From: Kitasatospora arboriphila
GTDB taxonomy: Bacteria > Actinomycetota > Actinomycetes > Mycobacteriales > Mycobacteriaceae
NCBI RefSeq assembly: GCF_000717275.1
Contig: NZ_JNYV01000010.1
Span: 1-64,000, forward strand
DNA: 64,000 nt
Direction: 5' to 3'
The notes beneath the pieces were generated by a model. It was not told the DNA's origin, did not search any database, and saw nothing but the letters and a program-made list of their open reading frames with translations. Made by a program: the position numbers and the translations under genes. Position 1 is the stretch's first letter. Each line of letters starts with the position of its first letter. This document shows, piece by piece, positions 33,450-42,301 of this stretch.

Positions 33450-34548
33450 GTCGAACATCAGCCCGGAAGCCCGGGCCGTTCTCAAGGCCCTAGCGGTGCG
33501 CAAGAATGTCATTATCGCAGGCCCTCCGGGGACCGGGAAGTCTCGCCTGCTCAACGAGGTTCGCGAGCTGTTCAAGTGGGACCAAGGCCAAACAGGCAGT
33601 GCCCCGACCGGACGTATTCCGATCCCAGCTTCATCCGGTCCTATCCCTGACTGGTTCCCGAGTCCGAGCCAAGACGTCAGCCGCGAAGTGTTCCAGACAG
33701 TCTTCGACCAAAACACTAAATACCGCGACTTTATGCGGGGACTTGTGCCGAAAATCGGACAGGCTGGCGCCTTCGAGGTGACGAGCGGAACGCTCCACAG
33801 GGCCGCGCTGAAGGCGGGCCACGACGGCAATGCAACACTAGTTCTGGTCGATGAGATTAACCGTGGCCCTGCCGTTGCTGCCTTCGGCAGCGCTCTGGTC
33901 GGGTTGGAGGCGGATAAGAGGCTTCCAACCGATCGAAAGCCCACCAGTACGACACAGTTCTTTGAAATCCTCGGCGACACCGGTAGCCACGAATCGTTCG
34001 CACTTCCTAACGACCTTTACATCCTCGCCGCCATGAATGAGGCTGACACTAGTGTGGAACCACTCGACGTCGCGTTCCTTCGCCGCTTCCACATCCACAG
34101 GCTTGAGCCCGACGAGTCCGTGCTCCGCGCTCACTTCGGGCTCGGTGCCGCAGTCCCGTTGACCGACATACCGAGCCGGGCGACGGACTACTACGAAGCC
34201 CTTGCACAGTCATTCCAAAGAATCAACGAGCAGATCCTGCTCGGACGCGGGCAAGCGTACCAACTCGGACACGGGGCGCTCATGCACGCGCCCGCCGATT
34301 TGGTGAACATCGGGGCGGCTCAGGAGTACGTAGCCACCGCATGGGCCACTCTCCGCGGTCACGTCGACGAGGTGTTCTATGGCAACACTCGCGCAATCTC
34401 CGACGTGCTCCGCGCCGAAAACACTAAGAGTCCCTACTCGTTGCGTGAATCCACGTTCGCGGGTCAGACAGTTCGGCGCATCACAGGGCCCCTCCGGCCA
34501 GACTCGGCGGAACTCTACAGGCTCTTAAGACTCATCGGCACCGAATGA
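33439..34548 (+). CDS. mcrB: McrB-like AAA+ GTPase
   Basis: 369 aa from ATG at 33439, inside the end of the preceding gene, with AAAGGAAG upstream. Walker A GPPGTGKS at 28-35; Walker B LVLVDEINRGPAVAAFG; the McrB signature LAAMNEADTSVEPLDVAFLRRF is split by its normal variation (MNEADTS for MNTADRS). The AAA domain starts almost at the N-terminus, so no methyl-DNA-binding domain is fused. It would be the motor that drives DNA translocation for McrC. Confidence 0.9.
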   Translation: MPIESNISPEARAVLKALAVRKNVIIAGPPGTGKSRLLNEVRELFKWDQGQTGSAPTGRIPIPASSGPIPDWFPSPSQDVSREVFQTVFDQNTKYRDFMRGLVPKIGQAGAFEVTSGTLHRAALKAGHDGNATLVLVDEINRGPAVAAFGSALVGLEADKRLPTDRKPTSTTQFFEILGDTGSHESFALPNDLYILAAMNEADTSVEPLDVAFLRRFHIHRLEPDESVLRAHFGLGAAVPLTDIPSRATDYYEALAQSFQRINEQILLGRGQAYQLGHGALMHAPADLVNIGAAQEYVATAWATLRGHVDEVFYGNTRAISDVLRAENTKSPYSLRESTFAGQTVRRITGPLRPDSAELYRLLRLIGTE

Positions 34549-35831
34549 CCGCAGTCAAGCGGCTGGTTTTACAAGAGCTTGGGGAGAGACCTGGAACGAC
34601 CCAGGAGATCGCGATGCACAGCGAGATCTCCGATGGAGACGTACTTGTGCAGCTCCAAGAGCTCAACGACCGCATCCGCTACCTCCTCGGATACGACGAT
34701 GATCCCATCACGGTGTCAAACGCCGGCGCATGGAAAGCAGACGGCGTGGCTGGCCTGCTGCGGCTCAACTCGCGTGTGGAACTGGAGGTCGTGCCCAAGT
34801 TTCTCGATCCATCAACCAGCTCTTGGCGCGCAGACTTCTTCCTGCTGGCCGTCTTGGTCAAGACCGGCCACTTGCTCCTCCACGACGAGATCTCTGCGGG
34901 AACCCAAGAGCGCGGCGATCTCGGGACACTCATCGCTCGCTCGCTCCTGAAGTGGTGTGCCGAAAACGAGCGCCGGCCGATCCGCGGTTACCGTCGTGTT
35001 CGGAGGACGGAGTTCGCGATCGACGGGGAAGTGGACTGGCAGAGCATTTTCCTCCCGGACGCCGACGGTTTCGGAGTGACTCGCCTGGAGCTGACCCGGC
35101 AGAACCCCTTCAACGCCACGCTGGCTACTGGGGTAGAGATGTTGACCTCTGAGGTTGCGGATGGCGACACGCAGGCTCAATTGCAGCATCTAGGACGGAA
35201 GATCGGTCCACAGTCCAAGCCACCAGCCGCATTCGCGCCGTTGCCTCAGCGCCATCAGAATTGGCAGCAACCCTACGACTTAGCGAAACTGATTATCGAG
35301 GGCCTCGGAATTAACCTCGACGAAGGTGTGTTCACTGGTCCGGGCTTCGTTCTGTCAACTTGGTCGGCCTGGGAGGCTCTATGCGAGGAGCTAGTGCGCC
35401 GAGCGATGCCAGATCACCAAGTATTTGGCCAGAAGCGATGGGTGCTCGGCCACCGCGGAACGGATCCGGTGTACGTGAAGCCCGATATTTCGCCGATGTC
35501 CGGTAACACGGTGTCCTTCCTGCTCGACGCCAAATATAAGTCTCGGCACGATCGCTCGCTTCGGATAAGTTCGGGCGATCTCTACGAGTCATTGGCGTTT
35601 TTGCGCGCCACCAAGGCGAAGAAGATGTGTCTCTTGTACCCGGCGTTGCACTCTCCTGACCATTTGCCACTAGGGGAGTGGCAGCGTTTCGACGAGGTCG
35701 AGGTCGATGACCTCACTGTCGAAGGCTTTGAGGTCCAAATGCAGGGGCTCTCCCAGAGAGGCGGGTTTGACACGCTCATCACGGGTGCTCGCCTAGCGTT
35801 AGGATCGCGCACAGGCAATCCGCGCAGCTGA
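34545..35831 (+). CDS. mcrC: McrC-like endonuclease subunit
   Basis: 428 aa, ATGA overlap with mcrB. The N-terminal part fits the McrC stalk that contacts McrB. The C-terminal PD-(D/E)xK nuclease is seen as VKPDISPMSGNTVSFLLDAK with D-x(n)-DAK, then a conserved SGDLYESLAF helix. Together with two methyltransferases this looks like a LlaJI-type restriction system rather than a modification-dependent type IV one. Confidence 0.88.
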   Translation: MTAVKRLVLQELGERPGTTQEIAMHSEISDGDVLVQLQELNDRIRYLLGYDDDPITVSNAGAWKADGVAGLLRLNSRVELEVVPKFLDPSTSSWRADFFLLAVLVKTGHLLLHDEISAGTQERGDLGTLIARSLLKWCAENERRPIRGYRRVRRTEFAIDGEVDWQSIFLPDADGFGVTRLELTRQNPFNATLATGVEMLTSEVADGDTQAQLQHLGRKIGPQSKPPAAFAPLPQRHQNWQQPYDLAKLIIEGLGINLDEGVFTGPGFVLSTWSAWEALCEELVRRAMPDHQVFGQKRWVLGHRGTDPVYVKPDISPMSGNTVSFLLDAKYKSRHDRSLRISSGDLYESLAFLRATKAKKMCLLYPALHSPDHLPLGEWQRFDEVEVDDLTVEGFEVQMQGLSQRGGFDTLITGARLALGSRTGNPRS

Positions 35832-36185
35832 GACAGGAGGTCTGGCCCGCATCAGCAGGACGCAACTGGCCGGCCTCGCGCTCATGCGGCCGGTAGGTAG
35901 TTGGGGCTGAGCGAGTTCGTAGAACCATTCGGTGCCCGCGATGGGTGAAGGTTCGTGTACTGCCAACTGGAGCCGGGGTTGTCGATGTTCATCATGGGCC
36001 GGTGGTCGAAACGATCGAGACCAGTTGCATTCGTGTCACGGTCGCCGCGGTTACTGGCGAGGCGGCTGTCCACGGCGATCTGATGCCTCTCGCCTGGCCC
36101 GTGGTCAACCGCCACAGTCCCAGAACGTCACCAGGCCAGCCTTCCCCACAAGCCACTCGAGGCAAACCCGGGCGACAAGGAGCTG
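35832..36185. other. Spacer between mcrC and the GTPase pair
   Basis: 354 bp with no convincing gene in any frame. It lies between convergent genes, so a bidirectional terminator is expected, but I see no clean hairpin. Confidence 0.4.
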
Positions 36186-36542
36186 TCAGCCATTCGATGG
36201 GTTGGGGGTCTCCCAGACGCGCGCGTACATCTCAGACACCAACGGCCACACCCTATTCAGACCGTCCTCGACGGAGTCTACGGTGGCAGCGAGGTGGCCG
36301 AGAAGGACGAACTCGTGGGGGATCACACGGCCTGCTGAGTCTTGACGCCCAAGCGGATCTGGAAAGCGCAGCGCGACTTGGCCGTTTTGGCGGCGCCACG
36401 CGGTCGGCGCGTCTCGAAGATCTCCGAAAGCGCGTTCGTAGTCCGCGAGCGGATCGCTGAGTCCGGCATCCAGAAGAAACCGAAAGCCCCAGGTGCGACC
36501 ACGAGTGGCCCAAATCACGCTATCGGGGTACGTGGCATTCAC
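36186..36542 (-). CDS. 118-residue partner of the GTPase
   Basis: ATGA overlap with the upstream GTPase gene, so strictly coupled. Reads VIWATRGRTWGFRFLLDAGL, then VALRFPDPLGRQD and HEFVLLGHLAATVDSVEDGL. No family recognised. An adaptor or regulator of the GTPase is inferred from coupling. Confidence 0.55.
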   Translation of the reverse strand: MNATYPDSVIWATRGRTWGFRFLLDAGLSDPLADYERAFGDLRDAPTAWRRQNGQVALRFPDPLGRQDSAGRVIPHEFVLLGHLAATVDSVEDGLNRVWPLVSEMYARVWETPNPSNG

Positions 36543-37729
36543 TTTGGGTTCCTGATCACTTTGTCGATGACTCCCTGCTCGAGGTCCCGCTTGAACTGCG
36601 TCAGTGTCGCTCTCAGGTAGTCGTGCTGCGCTCGGGCCTGCTCGTTCATCTTCTTAAGTTCCGGCCCTGCCAACTGGACTGCTTTTGCCAGGATTGGCAC
36701 CGCCATGGCGGCGACCTTGCCTCCCCTGTCTACCTTTGCCATCCTGGCCAGAAACTTATCGACCGGTGCGAATTTCCCTCCGGCTAGGCCAGCTGCCAGC
36801 AACTCGGCACCGTCGGCGAGCGAGTCGAGCACCTTGCGGGGGATGTCAAACCTCTCGTGCCACTGCACCCGGCGTTCCAGCGGGAGAAGAGACGCCACCG
36901 GAAGGACGAGATCGAGACCAACGCGTTGCGTGAGGTCGATGTCGAGCGTCTGCGGACCGTTGGACTTGAGTTCGAACTTGGCAGATGAGAGCAGCATGAA
37001 GTCTTCCCCGATAGACAGAGCAGCAGGAGTCTCGATGAATCCGGCAACGGTCGATCGAAGGCGTTCGACGTCCTCTGCTGCCTTGAGGATGACCAGATCA
37101 CGAAATGTGTCGACGTCCCAGTCTGGAAACAGATCAGCTTTCGACAAGGCTAAGATCCACACCCGGGGGAACTCGATGATGGGCCCGTCCTTCAACAGGT
37201 CGTCCTTGAGTCGCAGAAGCCCTTGACGGAAGTTCGCCATCAGAGACGCAAGATACCGCTCTTCTTCGCCGCGGTAATCAAGCAGCTTCTGCCCGTCTAC
37301 CAGCAAAAGTGCGACGTCGGACCGAAGCAGAGAACGGAAGTTGTCGGTTCGCCGGTTGTGTTCTTCCGAGCTACTGGGCTCAGCTTCGAACCATTCGCCC
37401 GGATAGTCGTGCCACGCGAGCCGGAGGACATCGAAGGGCCTCTTCTTGGCTGCGTCGTTGTCTCCCCCTTTAAGTTTGACCGAGAAATAGTAGGTCGTGG
37501 CCTTGAAACGGGTTTGCATCGGCGCAGTCGATCGGTCCCGCATGCCGAGGTAATTCTGGTAGAGCCGCACCCCCTGGCCGGTGTCATCAGCTACGAGATC
37601 CCAGAGATCGTTCTTGTACGACCCCTCCTGGGTCGGGCCGAAGAACGACGAAACCAGAACAGTCTTGCCCGACCCGCTCTCGCCGAAGACGGCAATGTGC
37701 TGCTCTCGAACTCTTGGGTACTTGGCCAT
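36539..37729 (-). CDS. TRAFAC-type GTPase of a putative defence or signalling system
   Basis: 396 aa. P-loop GESGSGKT at 16-23; switch II type DYPG at 108-111 (LRLAWHDYPGEWF); the base-recognition SKAD at 196-199 (ILALSKADLF). The C-terminal 110 residues are helical, with a hydrophobic stretch (KVAAMAVPILAKAVQLAG) that may contact membrane. Similar stand-alone GTPases occur in bacterial conflict (GTPase-associated) systems. It lies beside McrBC and is coupled to a 118-residue partner. Confidence 0.75.
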   Translation of the reverse strand: MAKYPRVREQHIAVFGESGSGKTVLVSSFFGPTQEGSYKNDLWDLVADDTGQGVRLYQNYLGMRDRSTAPMQTRFKATTYYFSVKLKGGDNDAAKKRPFDVLRLAWHDYPGEWFEAEPSSSEEHNRRTDNFRSLLRSDVALLLVDGQKLLDYRGEEERYLASLMANFRQGLLRLKDDLLKDGPIIEFPRVWILALSKADLFPDWDVDTFRDLVILKAAEDVERLRSTVAGFIETPAALSIGEDFMLLSSAKFELKSNGPQTLDIDLTQRVGLDLVLPVASLLPLERRVQWHERFDIPRKVLDSLADGAELLAAGLAGGKFAPVDKFLARMAKVDRGGKVAAMAVPILAKAVQLAGPELKKMNEQARAQHDYLRATLTQFKRDLEQGVIDKVIRNPK

Positions 37730-38131
37730 GCCAGGACGCTATAACACGACCTGCGGCGCGTTACTAGTTGACTAGTACCGAGAGACAACCCACACCGACA
37801 TCCGACGAAGTGTCGTCTCTCCACGAGTTGTCGACCTTCCGTCTGGCGCAGGGTCACTCATTGTTACCGGCGGCCTCCAGGTCGCAGGCGGCGAGGCGCT
37901 GACGCCATGGGCTTTCCCAGATCAATCTCGCCGGCGAGGTCGACCGCATCGGCGGCTTCTTCACGCCGCCTTGTCACAAATGATCGAGTCAGTCGTCGAT
38001 GAATGAAAACGGGAGAGCCGCGGCTCGCCTCGCGGACGAGCAGCCATCCGCGCTCTAGCGCTCGCAAGCGATGGTCAGCGGACACGCTCGCAGAAGGCAC
38101 GAGGCGCTCACACCAGCACGTTGTCAAGATT
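37730..38131. other. Spacer between the GTPase and the first dif-like site
   Basis: 402 bp. The GTPase promoter should lie near 37740-37800 (ACTAGTTGACTAGT is a local palindrome at about 37764). A leftward frame at 37864-38127 starts at a TTG within the dif flank and has no recognisable product; I do not support it. Confidence 0.4.
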
Positions 38132-38159
38132 ACTTGACATAAGGTATCTTATCGGCACA
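38132..38159 (+). other. dif-like site A (Xer recombination)
   Basis: XerD-type arm ACTTGACATAA, 6-bp centre GGTATC, XerC-type arm TTATCGGCACA. This matches the actinobacterial dif site (arms ACTTGACATAA and TTATCGGYSAA when written on this strand, from memory). It is preceded by TTGTCAAGATT, which makes a palindrome with the XerD arm. Confidence 0.85.
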
Positions 38160-38288
38160 CGAAATATATTGCATATCAATAGGTTTCGCGGGCTGGCGAC
38201 GTAATCGCACTGCGCACTCACTTTGCTGTCGAGATCCCTGGGTCAGCCCGGGGATCTGCATAGGCGCTCGTCCCATATCCCGCGAGAA

Positions 38289-38528
38289 CTAGGTCGTCGA
38301 TGGAGCGAGTGGCGATTTTGCTGGCCGGTTGTGCGTAGTGGTGTCGTCCATGCAGTCGATGAAGGCGTTGACAGCCGGGTTCGTGGTCGTGGAGCACCAC
38401 ACGAGGTAGAGGTCGACTGTCGGGATGGGGTCGATCAGTTTGACCGCGACGGGTGCGGCTGGGCCAGCTGCCATGCCGGTTGCGGCTGCTGCCCGGGAGA
38501 TCGAGGTGAAGGCCACGTACGGTTTCAT
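38289..38528 (-). pseudogene. Remnant of a LysR-family regulator
   Basis: About 80 codons that resemble the last part of a LysR substrate-binding domain (DPIPTVDLYLVWCSTTTNPA, VNAFIDCM). An in-frame stop lies just before, and no DNA-binding domain is present. It fills the short A-B dif block. Confidence 0.6.
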
Positions 38529-38580
38529 GGCGGTTCAGCACCACAGACCCATGACACCACAGCTGGCCGACAACCAGCCT

Positions 38581-38605
38581 CACCAGCACGTTGTCAAGTT
38601 TACTT
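38581..38605 (+). repeat. Broken dif half-site with conserved flank
   Basis: CACCAGCACG then TTGTCAAGTTTACTT repeats the upstream flank of site A, but the XerD arm breaks off after ACTT and no XerC arm follows. The 45 bp before it (ATGACACCACAG nearby) resemble the flank of site F. It marks an old junction inside the A-B block. Confidence 0.65.
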
Positions 38606-38687
38606 CTAGCCCAGTGGGAGGTAGTGCACGGGTGACCCATCAGCACCAGTTCACGAACGTCCGCCTGGCCAGCGCCGTGTCAAGTTT

Positions 38688-38715
38688 ACTTGACATAATC
38701 ATTGTGATCGGCGTG
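38688..38715 (+). other. dif-like site B
   Basis: ACTTGACATAA, centre TCATTG, TGATCGGCGTG. The left arm is perfect and the right arm near-perfect. Preceded by GTGTCAAGTTT. Its centre is identical to that of site F. Confidence 0.85.
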
Positions 38716-38746
38716 ATTTGTTGTGCTGCAATGCGTCAAGTCCTTG

Positions 38747-40060
38747 TCAGGTTTCGGATTCACGATGAGTGGTCTGGACACCGAATCCCTGCATCGATCG
38801 TGTGAACTCGAGCGGCTCGCTGTCGACGAACGTATCTGGGGTGAAGGACTTGTCCGTCATTACGCCCCAGGCGCGGCGACGTTGCATGGCGAGGTTGCCG
38901 GCATCGTAGAGTGGGAAGACGGCCGCTTCGCGGTACGCCTTGGCGAGTGGAAATCGCTGGTCGAGGGCGTTGACGCCGACGATGCGCATGCAGTCGTAGA
39001 CCACGCTCTGCATGAGGTCACCGCAGAACGTCTTGTTCATCCCGCCCAGGGCGTGGCCCTGGCCGGCGTGTTTGTCCATGTAGTGTGCGGCTTTCCAGCT
39101 GAAGTAGCGGCCGGCCTCGATGCGGCCGGCGATCTCGGTGAGCAGGTTTCCGACGGCCTGGTGGTTGATGATCGGGGAGGTGCCGCCGCCGGTGTAGGTT
39201 TTGGCCCATTTCAACGCGAAGTCGTAGGCGCTGCGGGCGACCCCGACCGCTGCGATGCTCGCGATCGGGGAGGACCAGGTGAAGTTGCGGTTGATGAGCA
39301 GGTCCCCCTCGCCGCGGGCCAGGATGTTCTGCTCGGGGACAGCGACATCGCGAAAAGTCATGGTGACGTTCTGACACGTGCGGTGGGCCATCTTATCGAT
39401 GACCTCGTAGTCAATTCCGGGAGTGCCGCGTTCGACGATGAAGACGCTCAAGCCGCCGGCGCCTCCTTTTGTCCGGTCGGTGCGTGCGACGCAGACGTTG
39501 ATGTCGGCTCCGTGCAGATCCCAACCGCCTGAGTTGCATGGCCAGTGCTTCTCGCCGTTGAGAGTGTAGTCGCCCGTTGCGGTCTGGTCGGCCAGGAGTT
39601 GGATCCCGGCCGTCGGGTTGGGGTGATCGAAGTTGGCGGTACCACCGCGTTCGCTGACCACCCAGCCGGCGAGGAATGATCCGTCGGTGTCCGAAGTGGC
39701 TCTGCCGAGCCATTTCTCGCGTTGTTCGTCGCTACCGAGCCACAGGATCGGCATCAGCGCCAGTCCGTTCACCAGCAGGATCGTGGGAAATCCGGGGTCC
39801 ACAGCGCACAGTTCTTCGATGGCGACGAGGAAGTCGACGTTCGACGCGCCGCCGCCACCGTATTCACGGGGCAGGAACATGGTGGTGAAACCGAGTTCGG
39901 CCGCCACCTCGTACACCGGCCGCATCGCGGCGAAGGCCTCTTGCGGATCACTAAGGGCGTCAGCATATTCGGCGACCGGACGCAGTACGTCTGTGGCGAA
40001 CTCGCGTGCCTGATACTTGAGCTTCTTCTGTTGTTCCGAGAGATCGAAGTCAATGGGCAT
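38747..40060 (-). CDS. Acyl-CoA dehydrogenase-fold flavoprotein, copy 1
   Basis: 437 aa with the complete acyl-CoA dehydrogenase architecture: N-terminal helices (LGFTTMFLPREYGGGG), the middle beta domain (GTANFDHPNPTAGIQLLADQ, TLNGEKHWPCN) and a C-terminal helical FAD domain. The catalytic base in YEG of normal enzymes is replaced by Asp386 in LYDAGN. Nitroalkane oxidase is the known member that uses Asp there. It pairs with a 436-aa paralogue and a NsrR-like regulator. The stop lies 32 bp from dif site B. Confidence 0.82.
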   Translation of the reverse strand: MPIDFDLSEQQKKLKYQAREFATDVLRPVAEYADALSDPQEAFAAMRPVYEVAAELGFTTMFLPREYGGGGASNVDFLVAIEELCAVDPGFPTILLVNGLALMPILWLGSDEQREKWLGRATSDTDGSFLAGWVVSERGGTANFDHPNPTAGIQLLADQTATGDYTLNGEKHWPCNSGGWDLHGADINVCVARTDRTKGGAGGLSVFIVERGTPGIDYEVIDKMAHRTCQNVTMTFRDVAVPEQNILARGEGDLLINRNFTWSSPIASIAAVGVARSAYDFALKWAKTYTGGGTSPIINHQAVGNLLTEIAGRIEAGRYFSWKAAHYMDKHAGQGHALGGMNKTFCGDLMQSVVYDCMRIVGVNALDQRFPLAKAYREAAVFPLYDAGNLAMQRRRAWGVMTDKSFTPDTFVDSEPLEFTRSMQGFGVQTTHRESET

Positions 40061-40077
40061 GTCGTCCCTCCGGACCG

Positions 40078-40527
40078 TCAGCTGGTGGGTCGACCCAAGG
40101 TCATGCTCAACGCGCCGCGCAGGCCGTGATCGTTGGCGGCGATCTCTTCGAGGGTCGAGGCGTCGAGAACCTCGAAATACGCGTCCAGCGCTCTACTGAA
40201 GACGTCACGGGCACCACAGACACCTGCAATCCGGCAGTACCGAACCGGCCCGAGGCACTCGACCACGGCGAAGTCCGTCTCCATGGTCCGCATGATCTCG
40301 CCCACGGTGATCTCGGACGGATCGCGGACGAGGTGCACGCCACCGGCTCGGCCACGGACTGTCTCGACCAGGCCTGCGCCGGCAAGTCGTTGGACGACCT
40401 TGTCCAGATGGTTACGCGAAATCTTATGCGCAGCAGCGATGTCACCGACCGAACCCCGGCGACCGGGCGCCACTCGCAAGTAGAGCAGCACACGCAGTGC
40501 GTAGTCGGCGTGAGTCGTGTGCTTCAT
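40078..40527 (-). CDS. Rrf2-family regulator, NsrR-like
   Basis: 149 aa from ATG at 40527 with GGAGG upstream. Winged helix-turn-helix (GSVGDIAAAHKISRNHLDKV, VQRLAGAGLVETVRGRAGGV) and a three-Cys cluster ligand set, C-x6-C-x5-C (VECLGPVRYCRIAGVCGARD). This resembles NsrR, the iron-sulfur sensor of nitric oxide. It lies between the two flavoprotein genes on the same strand and probably represses them. Confidence 0.85.
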   Translation of the reverse strand: MKHTTHADYALRVLLYLRVAPGRRGSVGDIAAAHKISRNHLDKVVQRLAGAGLVETVRGRAGGVHLVRDPSEITVGEIMRTMETDFAVVECLGPVRYCRIAGVCGARDVFSRALDAYFEVLDASTLEEIAANDHGLRGALSMTLGRPTS

Positions 40528-40662
40528 GCCCGCTGTGCCTCCATTGCCGCCCGCCAGCCGAATATTACCTTCGCGAAACCGTCCCGTCTTACTGAGCGGC
40601 ACGTGAGCCGGGGCCAGCCGGTGAGATGGGTCCCTACCGGCTGGCCCCAACTGTGTGGGGCA

Positions 40663-41973
40663 TCAGCCAGCGATGGTGCCGATACTCTCGTGTTCTTTGC
40701 CGAAGCGTACGTACTCGTCTTCCATGATCGCGCGCGGGTTGAAGGCGGGGTCTGCGATGATGCCGTGGACGCGGCGACGCTGCATACCCATGTTCCCGCC
40801 GTCGTAGATGGGGAGAACGGCTGCTTCGCGCAGGAGCTTGCCGAAGCCGTTCTTGGTCTCCAGGCTGTTGACGCCGACGATCTGCATGCACTTGTAGACG
40901 CAGTCAAACATGAGCTCGGTGACCTGAATCTTGTTCATGGCGCCAACTAATTCTGCATGCTGGTCGTGCTTGTCCAGGTAGTCAGCTGCGCGCCAGGAGA
41001 AGTACCGGGCCATCTCGATCTTGGATGCCACGTCCCCGAGGACGTAGCCAACGTTCTGGAAACCGATGATCGGTTGCAATCCGCCCGCGGTGTTGTTCTT
41101 GGCCCAGTCCAGTGCCATCTCGTAGGCAGCGCGTGCCATTCCGACGGCGGCGATCGCCGCGACCGGGCCTGACCAGGCGAAGTTGCGGTTGATGACCAGG
41201 TCGCCGTTGCCTACGGCGCCAGGCAGCAGGTTCGCGGCCGGGATTCGGGCGTCTTCGAAAACGATCTCGGCATTGGAGGCCAATCGATGCCCGATCTTGT
41301 CGAGATGCTTGAAGGTGACGCCGGGAGTGTCGCGCTCGAGGATCAGCGCGGACAGACCCTCGGTGCCGCCCTTGTCTGAGTCGGTGCGGACGATCAGTGT
41401 GCCGGCATTCACGCCGCGCTCGTCCCAGCCCGCCGATGAGGGCCAGTACTTGCGACCGTTGACGATGTAGTCGTCGCCGTCGCGCACGGCAGTCAGGCCG
41501 ACACCGGCGGGCCGCGGCAGCTGGATGTCGAAGTTCGCTGTCCCGGCAGGATTCCCGGGCGGTTCGCTGGCGGTCCAGCCACCCAGGTACTCGCCGGTGG
41601 GGTCGGACGTCGCCGCGGTGAGGAACTTCTCCTTCTGCTCATCGCTGCCGTACCACGCCACGGGCATCAGTCCGAGCCCGTTGCACAGGACCGTACAGGC
41701 AAATCCGGGATCCACAACGCAAATCTCCTCGGCCGCGATCACCAGATCGACGCAGGACACACCGCCGCCGCCATACTGCATGGGGAGCATGCACATGGCG
41801 ATACCGGCATGGTAGGACTCGATGTAGGCGGGCTTGGTCATCTGAAACCCGATGAGCGGGTTGGGTTCTGCGTCCGCCTCGGCGATCACCGGTGCGAGAA
41901 CGTTCTCGGAGAACTCGCGCACCTCGTGTTGCAACTTTCGTTGTTCGGTGGACATTGTGAAATTGATGCTCAT
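40663..41973 (-). CDS. Acyl-CoA dehydrogenase-fold flavoprotein, copy 2
   Basis: 436 aa from the second ATG (41973), which has GGAG in the right place; the ATG at 41985 has none. Same fold as copy 1 (AGIAMCMLPMQYGGGGVSCV, GRKYWPSSAGWDERG). The catalytic base is again Asp (D391 in IYDGGNMGMQRRR). The two may form a heteromer, as paired FadE proteins do, or act in sequence. First gene of the leftward block after dif site C. Confidence 0.82.
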   Translation of the reverse strand: MSINFTMSTEQRKLQHEVREFSENVLAPVIAEADAEPNPLIGFQMTKPAYIESYHAGIAMCMLPMQYGGGGVSCVDLVIAAEEICVVDPGFACTVLCNGLGLMPVAWYGSDEQKEKFLTAATSDPTGEYLGGWTASEPPGNPAGTANFDIQLPRPAGVGLTAVRDGDDYIVNGRKYWPSSAGWDERGVNAGTLIVRTDSDKGGTEGLSALILERDTPGVTFKHLDKIGHRLASNAEIVFEDARIPAANLLPGAVGNGDLVINRNFAWSGPVAAIAAVGMARAAYEMALDWAKNNTAGGLQPIIGFQNVGYVLGDVASKIEMARYFSWRAADYLDKHDQHAELVGAMNKIQVTELMFDCVYKCMQIVGVNSLETKNGFGKLLREAAVLPIYDGGNMGMQRRRVHGIIADPAFNPRAIMEDEYVRFGKEHESIGTIAG

Positions 41974-42061
41974 GTCTAACTCCATGTTTTAGTAGAGATC
42001 GGCCATCCGACCACCGACGGGCCCCGTTGCTCCTGCGATGATCTGAGCCAGATTCGCAAAT

Positions 42062-42078
42062 CGGTATTTCCGATACCG
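42062..42078. promoter_or_regulatory. Inverted repeat upstream of the flavoprotein operon
   Basis: CGGTAT/ATACCG with a 5-base spacer, inside a longer AAATCGGTAT...ATACCGGTTT symmetry, about 90 bp upstream of the ATG at 41973. Candidate operator for the Rrf2-type regulator. Confidence 0.5.
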
Positions 42079-42251
42079 GTTTGGTTTGGTTACTGCCGCA
42101 TTGCAGCAGGTTGCGACGTGCTCACACAGAAAATGCCTCCCCAGAGAGGACAGGCGCTGCCATGCTTCGTCAACCGTCCTCGGATGAAGACCCGACGCCC
42201 GCGCGCCGACTCTGCGGCCCCGCACCCTCCCGCCAGTGACTTGTCAAGTTT

Positions 42252-42279
42252 ACTTGACATAATATCTATTATTGGTTGC
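42252..42279 (+). other. dif-like site C
   Basis: Perfect left arm ACTTGACATAA; centre TATCTA; degraded right arm TTATTGGTTGC. Preceded by CTTGTCAAGTTT. Separates the flavoprotein block from the toxin-antitoxin block. Confidence 0.78.
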
Positions 42280-42301
42280 ACGCCAACGACTTTCGTTGGA
42301 T

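Noticed and set aside
29289..37729. Calling the defence island BREX or DISARM
   Set aside because: No BrxC/PglZ/BrxL or DrmA/DrmB-type genes are present; only the methyltransferase resembles PglX.
37864..38127. Leftward open frame ending in the dif A flank
   Set aside because: TTG start in the dif flank, no ribosome site and no recognisable product.
38723..39532. Rightward 269-codon frame over the first flavoprotein
   Set aside because: Antisense shadow of a complete, well-conserved gene.
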